Source: Desulfobacterales bacterium (GTDB taxonomy: Bacteria > Desulfobacterota > Desulfobacteria > Desulfobacterales > Desulfobacteraceae). Taken from it: a stretch of DNA of 12,690 nt. The DNA is taken from the NCBI GenBank assembly GCA_022361535.1, contig JAKSAU010000839.1, forward strand, positions 1-12,690, written 5' to 3'. Below are positions 5,029 to 10,754 of this stretch, piece after piece. A program made the position numbers and the translations under genes. Each line of letters begins with the position of its first letter. Position 1 is the first letter of the stretch. Under the pieces are notes generated by a model. It had not been told where the DNA came from. It saw only the letters and a program-made list of their open reading frames with translations, and did no database searches.

Positions 5029-7473
5029 ATGAGCACCCCATTTCCCACACAGGCACAGATCGTCATCATCGGCGGCGGTATTGTCGGTTGTTCTACTGCC
5101 TATCATCTGACAAAAGTCGGATTCAAAGACATTGTTCTTCTTGAAAGAAAAGAACTGGGTTCCGGTACCACCTTTGCTGCAGCAGGTCTTCTTGCCCAGC
5201 TTCGCCAGAACCAGGAAATGACAAACCTGGCTAAATACGCCACTGAATTGTATGCTGTTCTCGGTGAAGAAACTGGTGTTAATACAGGCTTTGTAAGAAC
5301 CGGTGCCATTGGGGTCTGCCAGTCAGAGGACCGGCGGCTTGAGTGGCTGCGCGGCTCTGCCATGGCCAAAGCCTTTGGCATTGATATGCATGAAATCAGC
5401 CTCAAAGAAGCTGAAGACATGGTTCCGGGTATGAGCTCAAAGGGTCTGAAAGCGGCCTTCTACCTGCCCAATGATGGTCAGGTTGATCCCATTGGCGCGA
5501 CCCAAGCCTTAGCCAAAGGCGCCCGTAACGGCGGTGCCAATATCATTGAGAACTGTAAAGTGCTGGATATCCTCACCAAAGACGGTGAAGTGACAGGCGT
5601 TAATACTGAAAACGGCGAGATCAAATGTGAAATTCTCATCAACTGTGCCGGCATGTGGTCCAGAGATATCGGCAAGAAAGTCAATGTCAGCCTGCCGCTC
5701 CATGCTGCTGAACATCTCCATGCCATCACCGTTCCCATTGAAGGCTTGAAAAAACACTTCCCGACAGTCCGTGACTTTGACGGGGAAACCTATTTTAAAG
5801 AAGAATCGGGCGGTATCCTGCTGGGCGGTTTTGAAAAAGTTGCCAAACCTTGGGGGATGAAAGGCATCCCTGAGAACTGGAAATTTACCGAACTTGCAGA
5901 AGACTGGGATCTTTTAGAACCCTTTATGGAATGCGGCTGGGACAGGTTCCCTGCCCTTGAAGAAGCACAGATCCGCCACTTGCAGATCTCTGCTGAATCC
6001 TTCACCCCGGATAATGCATTCATGATCGGTGAAGTTCCCCACGTGAAAAACTTTTTTGTCGGCTGCGGCATGAACTCCGTTGGTATCGCAGGTTCTGCCG
6101 GTGTTGGCCGTGCCCTTGCCCAGTGGGTATCTCAGGGTTATCCAGAAGAGCAACTCTGGCCTGTTGATGTAAGGCGCTGGTTCCCCTGGCAGAGAAACTC
6201 CAAATACCTGCACGACCGTGTGGTTGAATCTGTAGGTATCCTTTATGAGCACCACTACCCCAACCGCCAGCGCGAAACAGCTCGTCCTGTCATCTGTTCC
6301 GCCATCCATGACAGACTTAAGGCAAATGGTGCCGCATTCTCCATGATCGCAGGCTGGGAACGCGCTGACTTCTTTGTAAACGAAGGTGAAGAAGCGGTCC
6401 ATAAATATGACTGGAGAAGCCCCAACTGGCTGCCATACCAGAAAGAAGAACACTTGGCAGTCCGCCACGGTGTAGGTATGTACGATTTGACCTCCATGGG
6501 TAAATTCATGGTCCAGGGACGCGATGCAGAAGCTGTGCTGCAGAACATCTGCACCAATGATATCGGCGGCCCTGCAGGCTCTGTATCTTATACACCAGTT
6601 GTTAACGAACGGGGCGGATTTGAAACAGATATCACTGTCACCAAGGTAGATGATGAAACGTTCTTCATTGTCACCGCAGCAGGTACTCCCATCCGGGATC
6701 TGGATTACATCAAACGCCTTACCCCTAAAGATGCCATCTGCACTATTATCGATGTTACCCACGGTTACTCAATGCTGGCCATCATGGGACCCAAATCAAG
6801 AGACCTGATGAAAGACCTGACTGATGCGGACCTGTCCAACGAGGCATTCCCCTTCTCTACTGCCCAGGAAATTGATCTGGCCTACACCCGCTGTCTGGCT
6901 GTACGCATGTCCTACGTAGGTGAGCTTGGCTGGGAGCTTTACATCCCCACCAACCATACCCTGGCTGCATTTGACACTATCATGGAAAAAGGCAAAAAAC
7001 ATGGTCTTAAGCTGGTCGGTATGCAGGCGGTCAACTCCCTGCGCCTTGAAACCGGATACCGCCACTGGGAATCTGACATCACACCAGATGACAATCCTTA
7101 TGAAGCGGGTTTGGGATTTGGTGTCAAACTGGCTAAAGATGACTTTATCGGTAAAGAAGCCTTGTCTGTTGCCAAGCAGAAACCTCTGGTCCGCAAGATT
7201 GCCATGTTTACCCTGGAAGATGAAAACATCATGCTTTACGGCAATGAGCCCATTTACAGGGATGGCGAGTACCACAGCATCCTGACTTCCGGCGCATATG
7301 GATTTGAGGTAGGCGCAGCCGTTGGTATGGGCTACCTGAAAAATGCAGACGGCGTTACCAAAGAATGGATGGAAGCCGGTAAATACGAAATCATGGTGGA
7401 AGGCGAACTCAGAGCAGCCAAACTTCACCTGTCCTCTCCCTATGATCCGAAGAACGAACGTACCAAATTATAA
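5029..7473 (+). CDS. Dimethylglycine/sarcosine dehydrogenase-like flavoprotein (DAO + GcvT domains)
   Basis: This 814-residue cytoplasmic enzyme has the full architecture of dimethylglycine and sarcosine dehydrogenases. An N-terminal FAD-binding DAO domain starts with IVIIGGGIVGCSTAYHL (11-27) and closes with FFVGCGMNSVGIAG (342-355). Then come a linker domain, a GcvT-like folate-binding domain (MYDLTSMGKF 484-493; NERGGFETD 526-534; SYVGELGWELYIP 628-640) and a GcvT C-terminal barrel. The family oxidatively removes an N-methyl group, makes methylene-tetrahydrofolate in the second half, and reduces ETF. The genes for EtfB and EtfA follow directly. In mammalian enzymes FAD is tethered to the histidine of a S-G-S/T-T-W-H-A-A-G-L motif; here it reads SGTTFAAAGLL and the histidine position is Ala50, so FAD is predicted to be noncovalent. 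The start has AGGAGAG about five bases upstream. Whether dimethylglycine, sarcosine or another N-methyl amine is the substrate is undecided. Confidence 0.88.
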   Translation: MSTPFPTQAQIVIIGGGIVGCSTAYHLTKVGFKDIVLLERKELGSGTTFAAAGLLAQLRQNQEMTNLAKYATELYAVLGEETGVNTGFVRTGAIGVCQSEDRRLEWLRGSAMAKAFGIDMHEISLKEAEDMVPGMSSKGLKAAFYLPNDGQVDPIGATQALAKGARNGGANIIENCKVLDILTKDGEVTGVNTENGEIKCEILINCAGMWSRDIGKKVNVSLPLHAAEHLHAITVPIEGLKKHFPTVRDFDGETYFKEESGGILLGGFEKVAKPWGMKGIPENWKFTELAEDWDLLEPFMECGWDRFPALEEAQIRHLQISAESFTPDNAFMIGEVPHVKNFFVGCGMNSVGIAGSAGVGRALAQWVSQGYPEEQLWPVDVRRWFPWQRNSKYLHDRVVESVGILYEHHYPNRQRETARPVICSAIHDRLKANGAAFSMIAGWERADFFVNEGEEAVHKYDWRSPNWLPYQKEEHLAVRHGVGMYDLTSMGKFMVQGRDAEAVLQNICTNDIGGPAGSVSYTPVVNERGGFETDITVTKVDDETFFIVTAAGTPIRDLDYIKRLTPKDAICTIIDVTHGYSMLAIMGPKSRDLMKDLTDADLSNEAFPFSTAQEIDLAYTRCLAVRMSYVGELGWELYIPTNHTLAAFDTIMEKGKKHGLKLVGMQAVNSLRLETGYRHWESDITPDDNPYEAGLGFGVKLAKDDFIGKEALSVAKQKPLVRKIAMFTLEDENIMLYGNEPIYRDGEYHSILTSGAYGFEVGAAVGMGYLKNADGVTKEWMEAGKYEIMVEGELRAAKLHLSSPYDPKNERTKL

Positions 7474-7501
7474 TTGGTATTAAGACGAATAAAAGTATAA
7501 A

Positions 7502-7540
7502 TGCTGCCCCGGCCGGGGATGCTCAATTGCCGGGGCAGCA
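7502..7540 (+). other. Intercistronic hairpin between dehydrogenase and etfB, with an alternative fold
   Basis: TGCTGCCCCGGC (7502-7513) and GCCGGGGCAGCA (7529-7540) form a perfect 12-bp stem with a 15-base loop. The left arm also takes part in a perfect 12-bp palindrome, CCCCGGCCGGGG (7507-7518), which would be mutually exclusive with the long stem. No T-tract follows, so simple intrinsic termination is unlikely. An RNA-processing or 3'-stabilising stem that sets the ratio of dehydrogenase to ETF messages is more plausible. Confidence 0.65.
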
Positions 7541-7575
7541 CTCTACCATTTAGACAAACGAACAAGGAAAGAGAT

Positions 7576-8379
7576 ATGGATATTATCGTACTCATGAAAC
7601 AGGTGCCGGATACTGAAGCACCCGTAGAAATTGCAGAGTCCAAGGACTGCCTGGATACAGAGGATCTCAAATGGGCCATCAACCCGTATGATGAATTTGC
7701 CCTTGAAGAAGCCCTGCTTATCAAAGAAGCCGGGGACGATGTCACCGTTAGTGCCGTCACCGTTGGCCCGGACAGAGTGTCCGAAGCCATCCGTGTGGCC
7801 TATGCCATGGGCGTGGACAATGCCATCCACATCAATGACGAATATGATGAAGAACAATTCGGCGCAGTGGATGCCTATACCACCTCCAAAGTCATTGCCA
7901 AAGTACTTGAAGACACACCGCACGACCTGATCATAGCAGGTAACCGCGGTGTTGATGACGACAACTACCAGGTTCCGGCCTTTGTTGCAAAAATGCGCAA
8001 CATTCCCATGATTAATCTTGTCACCAGCCAAAAAATAGAAGGCAGCGAAATTATCTGCGAGCAGGCCATTGACGGTGGTACTGCCACAGTGAAAGCTGCC
8101 CTTCCTGCCATTATCACGGCAAACAAAGGGTTGAATGAGCCACGCTATCCTGCTTTCAGGGCCATTATGAAGGCCAAAAAGAAAAAAGTGGATGAAAGGG
8201 AACTTGAAGATATCGGTTTTGATCCAGAAGAACTGGGTGCTGCCGGTGCCAAAGTTAAAATCAGATCCCTTGAATTCCCGGCGGAACGGGCCGAAGGAAA
8301 ACGGATCGAAGGATCTAACGCTGCCGAAAAGGCCAAAGAACTGGTCAGACTGCTCAAAGAAGAAGCCAACGTCATTTAA
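7576..8379 (+). CDS. etfB: Electron transfer flavoprotein subunit beta
   Basis: The 267-residue product is EtfB, the smaller ETF subunit. In simple ETFs it holds structural AMP; in bifurcating ETFs the equivalent site holds a second FAD. Recognisable segments are MDIIVLMKQVPDTEAPVEI at the N terminus, NPYDEFALEEAL (36-47), the GNRGVDDDNYQVPAFVA segment facing the nucleotide, and the family signature ANKGLNEPRYPAFRAIMKAK (182-201) that includes the recognition loop contacting the dehydrogenase. I take the ATG at 7576, preceded by AGGAAAGAG; upstream in-frame ATG codons fall in the intercistronic hairpin and give no family residues. The gene sits 102 bases after the dehydrogenase and 19 before etfA, so it is the expected electron acceptor of that dehydrogenase. 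From sequence alone I cannot tell an ordinary from a bifurcating ETF. Confidence 0.95.
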   Translation: MDIIVLMKQVPDTEAPVEIAESKDCLDTEDLKWAINPYDEFALEEALLIKEAGDDVTVSAVTVGPDRVSEAIRVAYAMGVDNAIHINDEYDEEQFGAVDAYTTSKVIAKVLEDTPHDLIIAGNRGVDDDNYQVPAFVAKMRNIPMINLVTSQKIEGSEIICEQAIDGGTATVKAALPAIITANKGLNEPRYPAFRAIMKAKKKKVDERELEDIGFDPEELGAAGAKVKIRSLEFPAERAEGKRIEGSNAAEKAKELVRLLKEEANVI

Positions 8380-8398
8380 GGATTAAGGAGAGAAAACC

Positions 8399-9358
8399 AT
8401 GGCACAAGATGTAATGATTGTCACTGAAATCTGGAACGATGCGTTCCGTAAAATATCCTTGGAGGCGGTAAGCGAAGGCAGAAGAATGGCCAATGAACTG
8501 GGATCTTCCCTCACAGCCGTAGTCCTTGGAGAAAGCGTTGAAGCCCAGGCAAAGGAACTTGCCGCATACGGGGCAGACACCATCCTTTTGGCTGAAGATG
8601 CAGGTCTTAAAACCTATCGTCCCTGTGAATATGAAAATGTTGTCACCGCTATTATCGAAGACAAAAAACCCGGTATCGTAATCTTTGGCGCCACCCGCCA
8701 GGGCAGAGAATTGTCTGCCGGTGTTGCTGCACGCATGGATGCAGGCCTTGCCGTAGAATGCTCAGGGTTTGCCATAGAAGACGGTCGCCTGGTTGCTACA
8801 AGAACCATGTACGGTGGAAAAGTCATTGCCACAGTAGATATAGAAGGTGACATTCAAATGGCCTCCATTAGGCCCAATGTATTTGAAGTTGCAGAAGCAT
8901 CCGGTGCAGGGGCAGTTGAATCTGTTTCTGTAGATCTTGGTGAGGTAAATGTCACTCTGATCGAAGAAAAAATAGAAGTATCTGCCAAAGCCGAACTAAC
9001 TGAAGCTGATTATATTGTTTCAGGCGGCAGGGGTATGGAAGGTGATGATTTCTCTACTCTTGAGGAACTTGCAGATATTCTGGGCGGTGCTGTTGGCGCC
9101 TCCAGAAACGCTGTGGACTTAGGCTGGCGGCCACAGGCCGATCAGGTAGGCCAAACCGGTAAGGTGGTATCGCCCAAACTATATATTGCTTGCGGCATCT
9201 CAGGTGCCATGCAGCATGTGGCCGGAATGTCCACATCCAATGTAATTGTAGGTATCAACAATGATCCGGATGCATTGATTTTCAGGGTATCGGATTATTG
9301 TATCGTTGACGACCTTTTTGAGATCGTACCTGCTATCACTGCCGAACTTAAAAAATAA
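8399..9358 (+). CDS. etfA: Electron transfer flavoprotein subunit alpha
   Basis: The 319-residue product is EtfA, which carries the redox-active FAD in its C-terminal half. The FAD domain shows YIVSGGRGMEG, GASRNAVDLGW (S235, R236), QVGQTGKVV (249-257), LYIACGISGAMQH (261-273) and the C-terminal SDYCIVDDLFEIVPAIT. Compared with the common versions GISGAIQH and VAIN it has Met271 and Gly285, mild departures near the flavin. There is no ferredoxin domain, and the length is normal for the family. The start ATG at 8399 has AAGGAGAG six bases upstream, and the gene follows etfB by 19 bases, a clear operon. EtfBA would pass electrons from the N-methyl dehydrogenase to a membrane ETF:quinone oxidoreductase or equivalent, which is not in this window. 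Confidence 0.95.
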   Translation: MAQDVMIVTEIWNDAFRKISLEAVSEGRRMANELGSSLTAVVLGESVEAQAKELAAYGADTILLAEDAGLKTYRPCEYENVVTAIIEDKKPGIVIFGATRQGRELSAGVAARMDAGLAVECSGFAIEDGRLVATRTMYGGKVIATVDIEGDIQMASIRPNVFEVAEASGAGAVESVSVDLGEVNVTLIEEKIEVSAKAELTEADYIVSGGRGMEGDDFSTLEELADILGGAVGASRNAVDLGWRPQADQVGQTGKVVSPKLYIACGISGAMQHVAGMSTSNVIVGINNDPDALIFRVSDYCIVDDLFEIVPAITAELKK

Positions 9359-9420
9359 ACAACTTTTTCCTTTGGGAATAAAAAGCCCATCTAATAGAAA
9401 CCAGCCCAAGGGAAAATATA

Positions 9421-9446
9421 AGCCGGGGAGGCCCATCTCCCCGGCT
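9421..9446 (+). terminator. GC-rich hairpin after etfA, possible operon terminator
   Basis: AGCCGGGGAG (9421-9430) pairs perfectly with CTCCCCGGCT (9437-9446) around a six-base loop. A weaker stem upstream pairs TTTTCCTTTGGG with CCCAAGGGAAAA through one U-G pair. There is no U-tract after the stem, so it is either a non-canonical terminator or a 3'-end stabiliser. Its position 62 bases after the etfA stop fits the end of the operon. Confidence 0.5.
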
Positions 9447-9458
9447 CAGCCCATCTCA

Positions 9459-9581
9459 AAAAGTGTAACAGTTTACACTTTTATTCGTTACACATTTGAC
9501 AATCGCTTTACACTTATCGTACACTTTTACACCTAAACCCACTCTTTTGCACTAAAACTTGGGATATTTCTCTTTTGCACT
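9459..9581. promoter_or_regulatory. Cluster of TTACAC / TTTTGCAC repeats: candidate regulator-binding region
   Basis: An inverted pair AAAAGTGTAA (9459-9468) and TTACACTTTT (9473-9482) is followed by TTACAC at 9488, 9508 and 9527, and TACAC at 9520. Two exact copies of CTCTTTTGCACT follow at 9542-9553 and 9570-9581, 28 bases apart. The repeats end about 15 bases before a degenerate -24/-12 candidate and about 100 before the start codon of the binding-protein gene. Such density of one motif family suggests binding sites for a dedicated regulator of the operon downstream. Confidence 0.6.
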
Positions 9582-9595
9582 GTTTAGATTTGCCA

Positions 9596-9611
9596 TGGCA
9601 TGGATCTTGTT
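9596..9611 (+). promoter_or_regulatory. Degenerate -24/-12 promoter candidate for the binding protein-kinase operon
   Basis: TGGCATGGATCTTGTT has a perfect -24 half (TGGCAT) and correct spacing, but the -12 half reads TTGT where TTGC is expected. Loss of the -12 C is usually costly, so this is a weak candidate. Its support is the repeat cluster just upstream and the lack of a convincing -35/-10 pair. Confidence 0.3.
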
Positions 9612-9625
9612 TTTTTTTAGTACAA

Positions 9626-9643
9626 TCGATTTAGCAAAATCGA
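9626..9643. repeat. Small inverted repeat in the leader of the binding-protein gene
   Basis: TCGATTT and AAATCGA form a perfect 7-bp inverted repeat around a 4-base spacer (AGCA), 40 bases before the start codon. It could be a local operator or a short leader hairpin; chance is not excluded. Confidence 0.35.
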
Positions 9644-9682
9644 ATATTAGGTTTATAAAAGATACTGCAATAAGGAAATAAC

Positions 9683-10750
9683 ATGGGAGCAACCCAGACC
9701 CCCACCGCAAAATTGGTCATAGCAGCCGGAATCTGCCTGCTTGTGTCTGCCCTTGCCATTCATTTCACGGCCTTCAGGCCGGATAAAACCATAATCCGGC
9801 TTCACGATGACCAGATCGATATTCAAAAAATGACCAATGCCATTGCCAGATTTATTATTGAAAAAGGGTACGGATATAAGGTGCAACTGGTGGAAAGTAC
9901 GATCAAAGAAGTTCACGAACGGCTTACCCGTGGAGATATCGATATTACCCTTGAGATGTGGAAGGATAATAATCTGGCCTGGTATGACATTGCTTCTGAA
10001 AAAGGTGATGTCATTGATTTAGGACCGATTTATACGGGGGGACGCCAATACTGGATCATCCCGCGATGGTACGCAAGGGAAAAGAACATCAGGACCGTAT
10101 CTGACATGACCCGCCACTGGCGGGATTTTGTAAATCCGGAAGACCCGTCAAAAGGTATCTTTTTTAATTGTATTTTTGGTTGGAGCTGCCGGGATATAAA
10201 TAGGGTAAAACTTGCCGCATATGGTCTGGACCGGTATTACAATACTGTGTCTCCAACTTCCCCTGAGGCTTTGGAATCCATATATGAAAATGCAAGGATG
10301 CGAGTTTTACCGGTATTTGGATATTACTGGGAACCCAATGCGCTGATCGCAAGGCAGGACTGGTATGCCCTTGAAGAACCCCCCTATGATGAACGCACAT
10401 GGGAGAAGATTATTGAAGCAGCCAATAATCCTGATGCCCCGCAGCCTGAAAAAGCATGCGCCTTTAAAGAGATCGGCGTCCATAAGCTGGCTCACAGGCA
10501 GCTTATGGACAAAGCACCGGATGCAGCCCGAATGCTTTCCAAAATGACCCTGGATACTAAAGTTTTCACAGATATTCTCTTTTCCCATACCCGGAACAAC
10601 ATCAGGCCTGAAGAATTTGAACAGATGGCTGTATCTTTTCTCATTGCTTATCCGGATCAATGGGTAGCCTGGGTAAATGAAGATGCTGAAAAAAAAATAA
10701 AAGCAGCCTTAAGTTCCAGCCCATATGCCTTGGGAAAAGAGGAGAACTAA
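9683..10750 (+). CDS. Membrane-anchored glycine-betaine-type binding protein (OpuAC/ProX-like)
   Basis: This 355-residue protein has an N-terminal hydrophobic segment (about residues 10-30, LVIAAGICLLVSALAIHF) without a convincing cleavage or lipobox site, so it is likely anchored in the inner membrane facing the periplasm. The rest follows the OpuAC family (PF04069): DIDITLEMWKDNN with Trp93, GGRQYWIIPRWY, and VFGYYWEPNALI (211-222). This set is rich in Trp and Tyr of the kind that form the cation-pi box for quaternary amines such as glycine betaine. No permease or ATPase gene is adjacent. Its stop lies four bases before the kinase start, so it is probably a sensory co-receptor. The ATG at 9683 has AAGGAAA seven bases upstream. 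Possible ligands are betaine, choline, carnitine, dimethylglycine or a related compound. The family is clear; the ligand and sensory role are inferred. Confidence 0.8.
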   Translation: MGATQTPTAKLVIAAGICLLVSALAIHFTAFRPDKTIIRLHDDQIDIQKMTNAIARFIIEKGYGYKVQLVESTIKEVHERLTRGDIDITLEMWKDNNLAWYDIASEKGDVIDLGPIYTGGRQYWIIPRWYAREKNIRTVSDMTRHWRDFVNPEDPSKGIFFNCIFGWSCRDINRVKLAAYGLDRYYNTVSPTSPEALESIYENARMRVLPVFGYYWEPNALIARQDWYALEEPPYDERTWEKIIEAANNPDAPQPEKACAFKEIGVHKLAHRQLMDKAPDAARMLSKMTLDTKVFTDILFSHTRNNIRPEEFEQMAVSFLIAYPDQWVAWVNEDAEKKIKAALSSSPYALGKEEN

Positions 10751-10754
10751 AACA

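Larger units (their letters stand above)
9359..9682. other. 324-base intergenic control region between etfA and the betaine-binding protein gene
   Basis: No gene is supported. It holds a GC-rich hairpin (9421-9446), a cluster of TTACAC/TTTTGCAC repeats (9459-9581), a degenerate -24/-12 candidate (9596-9611), a small inverted repeat (9626-9643) and the ribosome site AAGGAAA just before the start at 9683. It probably ends the dehydrogenase-etfBA operon and controls the next one. Confidence 0.7.

Noticed and set aside
5914..6762. 282-codon open frame on the minus strand
   Set aside because: It lies wholly opposite the dehydrogenase gene, whose domain motifs are continuous there, and its translation shows no family pattern. 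It is a by-product of the sense codon use.
6796..7428. 210-codon open frame on the minus strand
   Set aside because: It is antisense to the GcvT-like half of the dehydrogenase and shows no recognisable motif or ribosome site.
7502..7540. Intrinsic terminator after the dehydrogenase gene
   Set aside because: The stem is strong but no T-tract follows, and etfBA is the expected partner and likely cotranscribed.
7501..7575. N-terminal extension of EtfB from an upstream ATG
   Set aside because: It would translate the GC-rich hairpin, has no ribosome site, and adds residues absent from EtfB proteins.
7543..8031. 162-codon minus-strand frame over the start of etfB
   Set aside because: It overlaps the conserved EtfB N-terminal region; the plus-strand reading is clearly the real gene.
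9459..9581. CRISPR-like array
   Set aside because: The repeated units are only 6-12 bases with irregular spacing and both orientations, which fits regulator sites rather than CRISPR repeats.
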